A stretch of DNA of 64,000 nucleotides from Bradyrhizobium sp. WBAH42 (lineage in GTDB: Bacteria > Pseudomonadota > Alphaproteobacteria > Rhizobiales > Xanthobacteraceae): NCBI RefSeq assembly GCF_024585265.1, contig NZ_CP036533.1, forward strand, positions 2,923,001 through 2,987,000, written 5' to 3'. Below the pieces are notes generated by a model. The model did no database searches. It saw nothing but the letters and a program-made list of their open reading frames with translations, and had not been told where the DNA came from. Shown here piece after piece: positions 9,945 to 19,045 of this stretch (position 1 is the stretch's first letter; each line of letters opens with the position of its first letter). The translations under genes were made by a program, and so were the position numbers.

Positions 9945-10127
9945 TCTAATATTCTCCCCTAAACAAAGCCGCGGACAGAACGCCCACTTCTTCCGCGCGC
10001 GGATCATCGTTCCCGTCCCAGGGAACGGACACAAGCTCAACGCGAGAATGCGGTGCCAGTGTGGTAGCCTCACGCGGCTGCGCACAAACAGCGCACATTG
10101 ATGTGATCGACTGACCGAGGAACTTTC

Positions 10128-10484
10128 ATGCTGCTTCGAAACGCCGGCATTTGTTTCGCGATATTGCTGCTCGCAGCGCTGGCGCCTCTGCCGGTGCTCG
10201 CGCAGGACGTGCCCGGCATCGAGATCTGCACGGTCGAGAAGACCATGGAGCGCCGCACCAGCTGCCTGCAGAGCAATGTCGACTTCCTGCAGAAGACGAT
10301 CACCAAGCTCACCCTCGACCATCAGCAGAAGCTGGATGCCGCGGGTCGTCAGATCGATGCGTTGAAGACAGCCGTCGCCGGCCTGCAGAAGACGCTTCTC
10401 GATCTCCAGGCCGCGCAGGCAAAGACCGCCGAGGATCTGAAGAAGAAGCCGGACGCGCCGCCGGCCAAGGACGCCGCGAAATAA
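10128..10484 (+). CDS. Small secreted coiled-coil protein of unknown function
   Basis: A 118-residue protein with a clear Sec signal peptide (MLLRNAGICFAILLLAALAPLPVLA, cleavage expected after ALA-QD). Two cysteines (EICTVEK, RTSCLQ) could form a disulfide, and most of the mature protein is predicted coiled coil (residues about 50-105) ending in a Lys/Pro/Ala-rich tail. It is probably periplasmic. It is convergent with the enolase-superfamily gene, with only seven bases between the stops. Confidence 0.65.
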   Translation: MLLRNAGICFAILLLAALAPLPVLAQDVPGIEICTVEKTMERRTSCLQSNVDFLQKTITKLTLDHQQKLDAAGRQIDALKTAVAGLQKTLLDLQAAQAKTAEDLKKKPDAPPAKDAAK

Positions 10485-10491
10485 GCGCGGT

Positions 10492-11595
10492 TCACAGCAC
10501 GCGATAGCGCTCGATCACGCCGCGATCCGGCTCATAGCCGAGCCCGGGTCCCGCCGGCACCGCGACATGGCCGGTCGCATCGACATCGGCGCGGCCGCCC
10601 CAGAGGCAGGCTTCGCGTTTCAGATAGAACATCTCGACCAGCCCGTCGTCGCGCGTCGCGAGCAGATGCAGCGTCGCCAGCAGGCCCGGGCCGAAGTAAG
10701 GCGAGTGCGGCACGATCTTGATGCCGGACCGATCGGCCAGCGCCGCGACCTTCAGGAATTCCGTGATGCCGCCGACCTTGGTCACCGAGGGCTGGGCGTG
10801 GCTGACCGCGCCTGCCTCCATCATCTGGCGGAATTGATATTCGGTGCAGGCATTCTCGCCGGCGGCAATTCCGAGCCCGCTCTTGCTGCGCACCTCGGTT
10901 AGCGTGGCAAAGTCTTCCGGCGGCCAGACCGGCTCTTCCAGAAACATCGGCTGTGCGTCGCGGCATGTCGTCGCGAAGGCGATCGCCTGCTCGCCGGTCA
11001 GCGGGCAGTTCATGTCGACCATCAGCGGAATGTTGGGGCCGATCGCCGCGCGCGCAGCGAGCACCGCAGGCGTCGTGGTCTCGTGCAGCTTGATCGCGCC
11101 ATAGCCGAGCGCGAGCGCCTTTCTGCATTCGGCGGCGATGTTGTCCGGCGAGCCGATCCGCAGCAGGCTCGCGTAAGCCGGAATCGCCGTGCGCCTGATC
11201 TCGCCCAGCAGGCGATGCAGCGGCACGCCGGCGACCTTCGCGGCCAGGTCCCACAGCGCGATATCGAGGCCGGAGATCGCGAACATGGTGATGCCGTAGC
11301 GGCCGAACAGATGCAGGTTGCGCTGGATCTGTTCCATCACTGCGGCAATGCCGGCCGCATCGGGCACCTTCAGCCCGCGGGCCTGCGGCGCGATCATCTC
11401 CTCGACCGCGCTCCGCGTGGTGCGGGGACAGACATAGGCGAAGGCATCGCCCCAGCCGGTCAGCCCGGCATCGGTCGTGACCTCGACGAGGACCATGTCG
11501 AGGGCTGTGATGGCGGAAGCGCCCTGGCGGAAGCTCGCGACCCCGGAATCATAGGGGATGCGGATATGGTGCGCCCGCACATCGGTAATTTCCAT
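10492..11595 (-). CDS. Mandelate racemase/muconate lactonizing enzyme family protein
   Basis: An enolase-superfamily enzyme of 367 residues with the full two-domain plan. Metal ligands and catalytic residues of the mandelate racemase subgroup are visible at nearly the same numbering as in mandelate racemase: KLH at 169-171, metal ligands D194, E220 and E247, and H297 in PHSPY. So it abstracts a proton alpha to a carboxylate, with an acid-sugar or related hydroxy acid as the likely substrate; the precise substrate is not readable. ATG at 11595 is preceded by AAGGGGAAC. It diverges from an AraC-type regulator 172 bases away and stands near a lactonase-like and a GMC oxidoreductase gene, which fits sugar-acid metabolism. 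Confidence 0.88.
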   Translation of the reverse strand: MEITDVRAHHIRIPYDSGVASFRQGASAITALDMVLVEVTTDAGLTGWGDAFAYVCPRTTRSAVEEMIAPQARGLKVPDAAGIAAVMEQIQRNLHLFGRYGITMFAISGLDIALWDLAAKVAGVPLHRLLGEIRRTAIPAYASLLRIGSPDNIAAECRKALALGYGAIKLHETTTPAVLAARAAIGPNIPLMVDMNCPLTGEQAIAFATTCRDAQPMFLEEPVWPPEDFATLTEVRSKSGLGIAAGENACTEYQFRQMMEAGAVSHAQPSVTKVGGITEFLKVAALADRSGIKIVPHSPYFGPGLLATLHLLATRDDGLVEMFYLKREACLWGGRADVDATGHVAVPAGPGLGYEPDRGVIERYRVL

Positions 11596-11767
11596 GACGC
11601 GGTTCCCCTTTCTTGTGAGCGGTTTCGACGAGTGTAGCCACGAACACCGGGGCGTTGCCAGCTTCCATTGGCCGGCTATCCTGATGCGAAGGACAGCAAT
11701 GCCGATCAAGCAGGGCGATGGTGACAGGCGCATCATCGCCGCGCTTCGAACGAGGGCCTGAACCGCC

Positions 11768-12601
11768 ATGAATCCAGCCCAGCGCGCGCTCTGGTATATC
11801 GAGAGCCATCTGGCCGAGCCGCTGACGCTCGACGAGATCGCTGCGATCTCGGGCGTGTCGCGGTTCCACATCGTGCGTGCGTTTGCCGCAGCCGTCGGTC
11901 TGCCGGTGATGCGCTACGTGCGCGCGCGGCGGCTGACGGAGGCGGCGCGCTGCCTGGCAAAGGGCGCACCCGACATCCTGTCACTGGCGCTGGAGGCGGA
12001 TTACGGCTCGCACGAAGCTTTCACCCGCGCGTTCCGCGACCAGTTCGGCACCACGCCCGAAGCGGTGAGGGCGGCAGCGTGCGTCAACCAGCTCAGGCTA
12101 CAGGAGCCGATTCTCATGGACTCCACCATGCTCGACCATCTTTCCCCGCCGCGTTTCGAGATCGCAAAGGCCTTCCTCGTCGCCGGTCCCGCCGAGCGCA
12201 TCTCCTGCGACAACGGCGCCATGATCCCCGGTTTATGGCAGCGCTTCAATCGGGAGGTCGGCGACATTCCCGCGCCCATCGGTCAAGTCGCCTATGGCGT
12301 CTGCTGCAACGGCGATGATGCCGGCAATTTCGATTACATCGCCGGCGTCGAGGTCGCCGATTTCTCCGACCTGCCGCGCCGCTTCGGTCGCATCCGCATT
12401 CCGGAGCAGCGCTATGCGGTGTTCACGCACAAAGACCACGTCGCCTCGATCCGGCGCACCGTCAACACGATCTGGAATCAATGGCTGCCAACGTCTGGCC
12501 TGACAGCCGCGGACGCGCCGAACTTCGAGCGCTATGACGAGAAATTCGATCCCGCCACCGGCAACGGCGGCTTCGAAATCTGGATACCGGTCAAAGAATA
12601 A
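11768..12601 (+). CDS. AraC-family regulator with GyrI-like effector-binding domain
   Basis: The N-terminal 100 residues hold two helix-turn-helix units of the AraC/XylS type (LTLDEIAAISGVSRFHIVRAF, then ILSLALEADYGSHEAFTRAF). The remaining 170 residues are a GyrI/Rob-type small-molecule-binding domain (FEIAKAFLVAGPAERI through a C-terminal FEIWIPVK). This order, HTH first and effector domain last, is that of Rob/SoxS-like multidrug or solvent-response regulators. It may regulate the divergent mandelate-racemase-like gene, but no operator is evident. Confidence 0.87.
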   Translation: MNPAQRALWYIESHLAEPLTLDEIAAISGVSRFHIVRAFAAAVGLPVMRYVRARRLTEAARCLAKGAPDILSLALEADYGSHEAFTRAFRDQFGTTPEAVRAAACVNQLRLQEPILMDSTMLDHLSPPRFEIAKAFLVAGPAERISCDNGAMIPGLWQRFNREVGDIPAPIGQVAYGVCCNGDDAGNFDYIAGVEVADFSDLPRRFGRIRIPEQRYAVFTHKDHVASIRRTVNTIWNQWLPTSGLTAADAPNFERYDEKFDPATGNGGFEIWIPVKE

Positions 12602-12737
12602 CACGCAACGCTGGCATACCGTCCCGCTTGCTTGGCAAGCCCCAGTGACTTTGCCATAACCGCAGGCAAATCTTGCCTGCGGGGGCCCGTGCCGGACATC
12701 CCGTGCAAGCCATAACAAGCAGCCGGGAGGGTCTCCA

Positions 12738-13664
12738 ATGTCCAACGTCCGCGTTCTCGCCACCGACCTCGAATTTCCCGAAGGGCCGGTCGTGATGCCG
12801 GACGGTTCGGTGGTGCTTGTGGAGATCCGCGGCCAGCGCCTGACGCGCATTTATCCCGACGGTCGCAAGGACATCGTGGCGAAAATTCCCGGCGGTCCGA
12901 ATGGCGCCGCGCTCGGGCCCGACGGCAAGATCTACATCTGCAACAATGGCGGCTTCTCCTGGATTCCGGCCGGCAAGATGATCATGCCGGGCCCGCAGCC
13001 GGACGATTATCTCGGCGGCGCGATCCAGCGCGTCGACCTGCAGTCCGGCAAGGTCGAGACCGTCGTGAGCAAATGCGGCGCGCACGATCTGCGCGGGCCG
13101 AACGACCTCGTCTTCGACAAGCACGGCGGCCTCTGGTTCTCCGATCTCGGCAAGCGCCGCGCGCGCGACATGGACGTCGGCGGCATGTATTACCTCAAGC
13201 CCGGCATGAGCGAGATCGTCGAAATCGTGCACGGCATATTGCCGGCCAACGGCATCGGCCTGTCGCCGGACGAGAGCACGGTCTACATCGCGGAGACGCC
13301 GACCGGGCGGCTCTGGGCCTATGAGCTCTCGGCGCCGGGCACGCTCAAGCCGCGCGATCCGATCTATCGCGGCGAGCGCGGCCAGCCGATCTGCGGCCTC
13401 GGCGGCTACCAGATGTTCGACTCGGTCGCGGTGGAAGCGAACGGTAATGTCTGCGTCGCCACGCTCGTCTCCGGCTGCATCTCGGTGGTCGCGCCCGACG
13501 GCACCCTGGTGGAACAGGTCCCGACCGGCGACCGCGTCACCACCAACATCGCCTTCGGCGGCCCCGAGCTCAAAACCGCCTACATCACGCTGTCGGGCAG
13601 GGGCGAGCTGATCGCGATGGACTGGCCGCGCGGCGGATTGCCGTTGAATTTTTTGAATAAGTGA
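12738..13664 (+). CDS. SMP-30/gluconolactonase-like beta-propeller hydrolase
   Basis: A 308-residue protein with the SMP-30/LRE six-bladed propeller signature: EFPEGPVVMPDGS with the first metal-binding Glu, FKHGG-like LVFDKHGGLWFSD, the Asn of LPANGIGLSPDE, and repeated DG blades. Family members hydrolyse sugar lactones using a divalent cation. Here the enzyme is probably cytoplasmic, as there is no signal peptide. The ATG at 12738 has GGGAGG upstream. Its neighbours (enolase-superfamily enzyme, GMC oxidoreductase) suggest a sugar-acid or alcohol oxidation route, which is inference only. Confidence 0.85.
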   Translation: MSNVRVLATDLEFPEGPVVMPDGSVVLVEIRGQRLTRIYPDGRKDIVAKIPGGPNGAALGPDGKIYICNNGGFSWIPAGKMIMPGPQPDDYLGGAIQRVDLQSGKVETVVSKCGAHDLRGPNDLVFDKHGGLWFSDLGKRRARDMDVGGMYYLKPGMSEIVEIVHGILPANGIGLSPDESTVYIAETPTGRLWAYELSAPGTLKPRDPIYRGERGQPICGLGGYQMFDSVAVEANGNVCVATLVSGCISVVAPDGTLVEQVPTGDRVTTNIAFGGPELKTAYITLSGRGELIAMDWPRGGLPLNFLNK

Positions 13665-13672
13665 GCCAAGCC

Positions 13673-13785
13673 GTCATTGCGAGGAGCCCGCGACAAAATT
13701 GCGAAGCCATTTTGCGCTGGCGACGAAGCAATCCAGACTGCCTCCGCGCTAAGACTCTGGATTGCTTCGCTTCGATCGCAATGAC
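13673..13785. repeat. REP-like palindrome, family A (GTCATTGCGAGGAGC type)
   Basis: A 113-base imperfect palindrome starting GTCATTGCGAGGAGC and ending with the complementary CGCAATGAC. The inner arms GACGAAGCAATCCAGA and TCTGGATTGCTTCGC are also complementary. It fills the gap between the lactonase-like gene and the acetyltransferase gene. Such elements are dispersed in many copies between genes in Bradyrhizobium and Rhodopseudomonas. It could act as a transcript-end hairpin. Confidence 0.75.
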
Positions 13786-13802
13786 AACGGAGAGAGACTT
13801 AA

Positions 13803-14396
13803 ATGCCCTGGCCCGACCCCATCACCCTGCGCGGACAGCACGCCCGTCTCGAGCCGCTGTCGCATGATCATCGCGAGGGGCTGGTCGAGGCCGTCAAGGA
13901 CGGCGAGCTGTCGAAGCTGTGGTACACCGCGATCCCGCTGCCGGAGAACATGGGCAAGGAGATCGACCGTCGCCTCGGCCTGCAGGCTGCCGGCTCGATG
14001 CTGCCCTTCACCGTGTTCGACGCCGGAGGCACCATCGTCGGCATGACCACCTACATGAACATCGATGCCACGAACCGCCGCGTCGAGATCGGCTCGACCT
14101 GGTATGGCAAGAGCGCGCAGCGCGGCCCGCTCAACACGCAGTGCAAGCTGCTGCTGCTGCGCCACGCCTTCGAGACGCTGAACTGCATCGCGGTCGAGTT
14201 CCGCACGCACTTCTTCAACCACCAGAGCCGCCGCGCCATCGAGCGCCTGGGCGCCAAGCAGGACGGTATCCTGCGCAGCCACCAGATCGCGCCGAACGGC
14301 ACGTTGCGCGATACGGTCGTCTACAGCATTACCGCCGCCGAATGGCCGACGGTGCAGGCGCACCTGGAATTCCAACTCAACGACAAGCCGCGCTAG
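13803..14396 (+). CDS. GNAT family N-acetyltransferase (RimJ/RimL-like)
   Basis: A 197-residue acetyl-CoA-dependent acetyltransferase. The RimJ/RimL-type start (ITLRGQHARLEPLSHDH), the central strand pair (FTVFDAGGTIVGMTTYMNID) and the C-terminal FNHQSRRAIERLGAKQDGILRSH are the usual landmarks; the last is where an Asn and the ERLG turn follow the acetyl-CoA site. The acceptor (protein N-terminus or small amine) cannot be read. It ends 16 bases before the GMC oxidoreductase gene and is probably co-transcribed with it. Confidence 0.87.
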   Translation: MPWPDPITLRGQHARLEPLSHDHREGLVEAVKDGELSKLWYTAIPLPENMGKEIDRRLGLQAAGSMLPFTVFDAGGTIVGMTTYMNIDATNRRVEIGSTWYGKSAQRGPLNTQCKLLLLRHAFETLNCIAVEFRTHFFNHQSRRAIERLGAKQDGILRSHQIAPNGTLRDTVVYSITAAEWPTVQAHLEFQLNDKPR

Positions 14397-14412
14397 GGGC
14401 GGCCGAGGGACC

Positions 14413-16059
14413 ATGGATAGATTTGATTATGTGATCGTCGGCGCGGGCTCCGCCGGTTGCGTGCTCACCAGCCGGCTCAGCGAAGATCCTGACGTCAGCG
14501 TCTGCGTGCTCGAGGCGGGCCCTTCCGACTGGCATCCCTACATCCATCTGCCGGCGGGCTTCATCAAGACCTTCCACATGAAGAGCATCAACTGGGCCTA
14601 CCAGCAGGAGCCCGGTCCGTGGACCGGCGGGCGCAGCATCTACGCACCGCGCGGCAAGACGCTCGGCGGTTCGTCCTCGATCAACGGCCACATCTACAAT
14701 CGCGGCCAGCGCATGGATTTCGACACCTGGGCGCAGATGGGCAATCGCGGCTGGGGCTATGCCGACGTGCTGCCCTACTTCCGGCGCTTGGAGAAGCGGG
14801 TCGGCGAGGGCGAGGACACCTATCGCGGCCGCGACGGCAACCTCATCGTCACCACCATGAACTGGCGCGATCCGCTCTGCGAGGCCTTCATGGAAGGCGC
14901 GGTCTCGCTCGGCATTCCCCGCAACCCCGATTACAACGGCAAGACCCAGGAAGGCGTCTCCTACTGCCAGCGCACCATCAACAACGGCCTGCGCGTCTCC
15001 GGCGCCACCGCGTTCCTCAGGCCGGCGATGAAGCGGCCCAACGTGCATGTGCACACCCATGCGCACGCGACCGAGATCATTTTTGAAGGTAAGCGCGCCG
15101 TCGGCGTGCGCTATAGCAAGGGCGGCCGCGGCGGCCAGCCTGTCGAAGTGCGCGCCAACAAGGAAGTCATCCTTTCCGGCGGCACTTATAATTCGCCGCA
15201 GCTGCTTCAGCTTTCCGGCATCGGCTCGCCGGATCTGTTGCAGCACCACGGTATTGCCGTGCGGCACGCGCTGCCGGTGGGCGAAGGCCTGCAGGACCAT
15301 TACGCGCCACGGACGGTAGCGCGCGTAAAAGACATCAAGACCATCAACGAGCTTCGCCGCGGCTGGCGGCTCTGGGTCGAGGCGATGAAATGGGCCACCG
15401 CGCGCCGCGGCCTGCTGTCGCTGTCGCCGACCATGGTCTATTGCTTCTGGCATTCCGGCGAGAGCGCCGAGAGCTCCGACCTGCAGCTCACCTTCACGCC
15501 GGCAAGCTACAAGGAAGGCGTGCAGGGCCAGCTCGAGGACGAGCCCGGCATGACCGTGGCGTCCTGGCAGCAGCGGCCCGAGAGCCGCGGCTATGTCCGC
15601 ATCCGCTCCAGCGATCCGTTCGCGCCGCCAATCATCCAGACCAATTATCTCGACGCCGAGCTCGACCGCCGCGTCATCGTCGGCGGCATGAAGCTGGCGC
15701 GCCGCCTGCTGAAGAGTGCGCCGCTGTCGCCTTATTACGCCTACGAGGATTTCCCCGGCCCCAACGTCAACACCGACGACGAGTTTTTGCACGCCGCCAC
15801 CGAGCGCGGCACCACCACCTTCCACCCCGGCTGCACCTGCCGCATGGGTCCGGCGGATTCCACCTGGGCCGTGGTCGACGACCACCTCCGCGTCCACGGC
15901 CTCGAAGGCCTCCGCGTCATCGACGCCTCCGTCATGCCCCGCATGATCTCGGCCAACCTCAACGCCTCCACGATGATGATCGCGGATCGTGCCTCGGACC
16001 TGATCCGCGGCAAGCAGCCGATGGAAGCGGCAAGGATTCCGGAGACGGCGGTGGCGTGA
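14413..16059 (+). CDS. GMC family FAD-dependent oxidoreductase (choline/alcohol dehydrogenase-like)
   Basis: A 548-residue flavoprotein. The N-terminal FAD-binding motif is VIVGAGSAGCVL (residues about 7-18), with LEAGP next and the GMC signature GKTLGGSSSINGHIYNRG near residue 80. The catalytic pair is H471 in TTFHPGCTCRMG and N517 in NLNAS. The family oxidises alcohols to aldehydes or acids; the substrate may be an aliphatic or polyethylene-glycol-type alcohol. There is no signal peptide, so it is cytoplasmic or peripheral to the membrane. Confidence 0.92.
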   Translation: MDRFDYVIVGAGSAGCVLTSRLSEDPDVSVCVLEAGPSDWHPYIHLPAGFIKTFHMKSINWAYQQEPGPWTGGRSIYAPRGKTLGGSSSINGHIYNRGQRMDFDTWAQMGNRGWGYADVLPYFRRLEKRVGEGEDTYRGRDGNLIVTTMNWRDPLCEAFMEGAVSLGIPRNPDYNGKTQEGVSYCQRTINNGLRVSGATAFLRPAMKRPNVHVHTHAHATEIIFEGKRAVGVRYSKGGRGGQPVEVRANKEVILSGGTYNSPQLLQLSGIGSPDLLQHHGIAVRHALPVGEGLQDHYAPRTVARVKDIKTINELRRGWRLWVEAMKWATARRGLLSLSPTMVYCFWHSGESAESSDLQLTFTPASYKEGVQGQLEDEPGMTVASWQQRPESRGYVRIRSSDPFAPPIIQTNYLDAELDRRVIVGGMKLARRLLKSAPLSPYYAYEDFPGPNVNTDDEFLHAATERGTTTFHPGCTCRMGPADSTWAVVDDHLRVHGLEGLRVIDASVMPRMISANLNASTMMIADRASDLIRGKQPMEAARIPETAVA

Positions 16060-16072
16060 GCAGCGCAATTGG

Positions 16073-16163
16073 GTAGGGTGGGCAAAGCGAAGCGTGCCCA
16101 CGCTTCTGCTGCAATATTGTAGAGGTGGTGGGCACGGCGCAAGTGCGCCTTTGCCCACCCTAC
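16073..16163. repeat. REP-like palindrome, family B copy 1 (GTAGGGTGGGCAAAG type)
   Basis: Begins GTAGGGTGGGCAAAGCG and ends with CTTTGCCCACCCTAC; the inner arms GCGTGCCCAC and GTGGGCACGGC are also complementary. A second copy in the same orientation lies at 60748-60838 and differs mainly in the central loop. It sits just after the GMC oxidoreductase stop codon. Confidence 0.85.
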
Positions 16164-16729
16164 AAGCTTGCTGTGTCGCTGCCGCGTCAACCCCTGCACG
16201 CAAAAATATTCCACTTTACCGAAATTCGGAATTGCGGCATAGATCGAAACAGCCCGGCCCGACGAAGAGGGGCGGTTCGCGAGTCGTTCGAAACGCGGGC
16301 CGGGTTGCGATGGACGCGGCAGCGTCGACACGAAGGTGCGGGCAGGGCGGGTAGTCCCTGTGAGTCCGCGGCCACGTGCAGACGAACGGCGCCGAAGTCC
16401 GGCGAAGCCTCTTGGCGACGCTGGATGAGCTGCGTACGGCAAAACCGTGTGGTCTTTTCTGCCAGCGCTTTTTGTGGGCTGTTGAAAACAGATTAAATTG
16501 CTGAAAAAACTTCATTATTCAGCCCTTCGCTGAGGCGCTCAAAGCCCTGGCCGAAACGGCTGGGCCCTAATAGGCCCTAGTTTCACAACGAAGGCCGTGG
16601 CGCGGGCCGTCCGCGTCCGATAGCCCTACCGGTGGCGGTGCGCCGAAAGGCCTTCCTGCGGCCTGGGTGGGCCGCCTGATGCCCGGCCGTCGCGCTGGGT
16701 AGCATTCCGTAGCAACCAGAGGGGCCGTT
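16164..16729. other. 566-base gene-free stretch with a hairpin and possible dispersed-repeat remnant
   Basis: No credible coding region. There is a 9-base perfect inverted repeat (CCCGGCCCG at 16253-16261 with CGGGCCGGG at 16296-16304) and an AT-richer tail near 16480-16520. The stretch from about 16200 to 16500 looks like a degenerate dispersed element (impression only). It separates housekeeping genes from the accessory region, so it may hold the edge of an insertion. Confidence 0.35.
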
Positions 16730-17965
16730 ATGCAGACCTGGATTTTTCAGGGTAATCCCGATCAGTTCGACCTCTCTGCGTATCTTGGCACCTTTCCAAT
16801 TCAACTGCCTTGGCTGGTGACGCGCTACTCAGAGCAGATAGCGGTGGGAGATCGGGTTTTCATCTGGAGAACGCAGGGGAGTGCAAGGAAGGACGCGGGC
16901 GTTATCGCGGAAGCCACCGTTGTGGCTCCGACTATGCCACGACCAGAGAGTGCTGATGCCATCCCGTTCTGGCTTGCCAACATCGAGCAAGCGGCACAGG
17001 TGCTTCCCCGCGTTCTGCTTGGTCTGAATAGAGTCGCCGCAGCGAAAGAAGTCCTTCAACGTGACTGGCTCACCCAAGACCCCGTTCTAGCCGACCTGCC
17101 AAACCTAAAGATGGCAGCGGCAACGAATTATCCTGTGACGCGGCAACAGGCTGCTCGCCTCTATGCCCTCTGGAGCCGCACTGGACAAAACTGGTCACGA
17201 GACGAGAGCGTTGCAGGGCTCTGGGCGTATGCCAAGACGTTCGGCACGGCGGTATCTCGCTTGCCTGGCTCGCCTGTAGCAGTGGTCTCCCAGCTGATCG
17301 GGAGGCCCGTTACGGGTGTCTACAACAAAGTCATGAACTTTCGGTCTATCGATCCGAGAGATGACAGGGCGGGTCTCTCGGCATCTGGGGCAACCGACGA
17401 GCGGGTGTGGAATGAATTCTTTGATCCCCACGCGAGCCAGCTTCGCGAGGCTGACCTTGAGCAAGAGTTCAACCGTCTCTGGATGTCCACCGCTGGGATT
17501 TCTGAGCCCGCGCTCGACGCAGAAGCGGCGCAGGAGCGTGCGGAGGGCGCAGCCGACAGACTTGAGGAGCAGGGATTGGAACACCTTCTCGCGAGGTATC
17601 ATGCGGCCCTTGGCGTTCGGCCAGCGCGACCGCGCGCCTTATCATCGACCACGCGAGTGTACGAGCGTGACCCTATGGTCATCGCTATTGCCCGCAAACG
17701 AGCCGCGCATCGGTGCGAGGTGCCGGACTGCAAGCACCCGCAATTTACAGCGGTTGATGGACTGCCTTACTGCGAGGTTCATCATGTGATTCCGCTTGCC
17801 GAAGGCGGGGAAGATCGCATCGAGAATGTTGCGTGCCTGTGTCCTTCTCATCATCGAGAGGTTCACCATGGTAGCCAGCGTCGCGTTCTCGAAATCAAGC
17901 TTTTGGAGTTGAGGGCAAGCGAATTGCGAGACGCGGAAGGCACTTTACCATTGGGGCGAAGCTGA
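16730..17965 (+). CDS. EVE-HNH protein, candidate modification-dependent (type IV) restriction endonuclease
   Basis: The N-terminal 150 residues have the EVE/PUA-like fold signature: WIFQGNPDQFDLSAYL, then VGDRVFIWRTQG and AGVIAEATV. The middle (residues about 155-245: WSRDESVAGLWAYAK, GRPVTGVYNKVMNFRSIDP) is a helical domain often seen next to HNH nucleases. The C-terminus is a complete HNH domain: RCEVPDC, then CEVHHVIPLAEGG, an Asn, and CPSHHREVHHG (residues about 330-382), with Zn-binding cysteines. EVE domains bind modified cytosine, and EVE-HNH enzymes cut DNA carrying such bases. It likely defends against phages with modified genomes and stands at the edge of an accessory region, as expected. 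Confidence 0.8.
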   Translation: MQTWIFQGNPDQFDLSAYLGTFPIQLPWLVTRYSEQIAVGDRVFIWRTQGSARKDAGVIAEATVVAPTMPRPESADAIPFWLANIEQAAQVLPRVLLGLNRVAAAKEVLQRDWLTQDPVLADLPNLKMAAATNYPVTRQQAARLYALWSRTGQNWSRDESVAGLWAYAKTFGTAVSRLPGSPVAVVSQLIGRPVTGVYNKVMNFRSIDPRDDRAGLSASGATDERVWNEFFDPHASQLREADLEQEFNRLWMSTAGISEPALDAEAAQERAEGAADRLEEQGLEHLLARYHAALGVRPARPRALSSTTRVYERDPMVIAIARKRAAHRCEVPDCKHPQFTAVDGLPYCEVHHVIPLAEGGEDRIENVACLCPSHHREVHHGSQRRVLEIKLLELRASELRDAEGTLPLGRS

Positions 17966-18040
17966 AGCTGCAATTGATAATTGCTCGAATCATCCGCCTC
18001 CATCTAATACAGCTTGGGATTGCAAAGCTGGAGGTGGGGG

Positions 18041-18634
18041 ATGCCTGAGACCTGTTGGGGACCCGTGTGCGGGTGGATTCACATTGTGTCCCAGTGGCTG
18101 AAAATTCATGTCATTCCGTTCGCGCCCCTTATCACGCCGTTAGTGGCGATGTTGGCGGGCGCTATTGCTCTCTATTCGATACATGTCGCGCGAGTAACGG
18201 CTCGTCGGCGCGCCGCGATAGATTTCTTTCTCAAGACCGACATGGATAAGGGCATGGCCGATATCTATAAGGCCTTCCGGGATTCTTTGGCCCTGTGGGA
18301 AGATCATGCTGCCGCCAACAAACCCATCGAGGATTTCATAAAGGGCCCGGATGGGAAGCTGAGTGATGACTACAGAAACATAAACACCTATCTCAACATT
18401 CATGAGCTGGTGGCGGTTGGTATCAGGAACAGAGTGTTCGACCACGCCGTCTGCTACAACTTCTGGTCTGACGCTTTAGTAAGACATACGGAGCGAACAA
18501 AAGCAATTATCGAGCATGAGGTATCTACTGAAGGGGGCGCCGCCGCATATTGGGAGCTGCGCAGCCTAAGCAGCAAGTGGAAGAAACGGCTGGTAAAATG
18601 GCAGGCCAAACAGACAAAGAAAGCCACGCGATAA
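18041..18634 (+). CDS. Membrane-anchored hypothetical protein (DUF4760-like)
   Basis: 197 residues from the ATG at 18041, which has GGAGG seven bases upstream. One membrane helix (FAPLITPLVAMLAGAIALYSIHVA) is followed by a cytoplasmic helical domain with TARRRAAIDFFLKTDMDK, NINTYLNIHELVAVGIR and FDHAVCYNFW. This layout resembles DUF4760 proteins, small membrane proteins of unknown role. It starts 75 bases after the EVE-HNH gene, so a functional link is possible but unproven. Confidence 0.65.
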   Translation: MPETCWGPVCGWIHIVSQWLKIHVIPFAPLITPLVAMLAGAIALYSIHVARVTARRRAAIDFFLKTDMDKGMADIYKAFRDSLALWEDHAAANKPIEDFIKGPDGKLSDDYRNINTYLNIHELVAVGIRNRVFDHAVCYNFWSDALVRHTERTKAIIEHEVSTEGGAAAYWELRSLSSKWKKRLVKWQAKQTKKATR

Positions 18635-18965
18635 GGTCCATTCCAATCTGTCTTTTCAGGCTCGTCATCCCCTGCAGACGAGGGCAATGTCGAGACCACC
18701 GATCAAGCAGGCAAGGATCAATCTCACCGGGAGCGTCGGGCTGTGGATTGTCGCCGAGGCACGCTCGCACTTCGAGCTTGTTGAGCCGCAACGCGGCCAC
18801 GAGGAACGGCCAAAAAACTTATTCCGCTGGAAGCCGCACCCAACCGCTCCCACCTCGGTCTGATCGGCGCGCTGAGACAAGGAGCGTCGTTTCACCAGCC
18901 AGGAGAACAGGGTACATACGGTGTGGAGCTGCTATCCAAACGAAAAATGATAGTGAGCAGTCCAC
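18635..18965. other. Gene-poor stretch between accessory genes
   Basis: The only same-strand frame with an ATG is a 58-codon one at 18687-18863, with no recognisable product and no good ribosome-binding site. I see no convincing gene here. Confidence 0.3.
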
Positions 18966-19045
18966 AGTAACTTGCACAGCATCGTGGCGAACCAAGCCCT
19001 GATCGCCGCATTGTTCCGCGTCTCAACCACTATGGCGGCACCTCA
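18966..19045 (+). pseudogene. Remnant of an HMCES/YedK (SOS response-associated peptidase) gene
   Basis: Read from 18969, the first 18 codons give NLHSIVANQALIAALFRV, closely matching residues 3-20 of the intact YedK protein encoded at 50186-50932 ([18 protein letters not shown]). After a frameshift the match continues as SNHYGGT against VNQYVGN. The start codon and catalytic Cys2 are missing and nothing of the rest of the gene is seen, so this is a decayed N-terminal fragment. It lies next to an AlpA-like regulator at the edge of the replication-type element and may mark a rearrangement or insertion point. Confidence 0.65.

Noticed and set aside
14377..16203. A 608-codon frame on the minus strand
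   Set aside because: It is antisense to the GMC oxidoreductase gene, whose motifs are clear; the composition is that of a shadow frame in GC-rich DNA.
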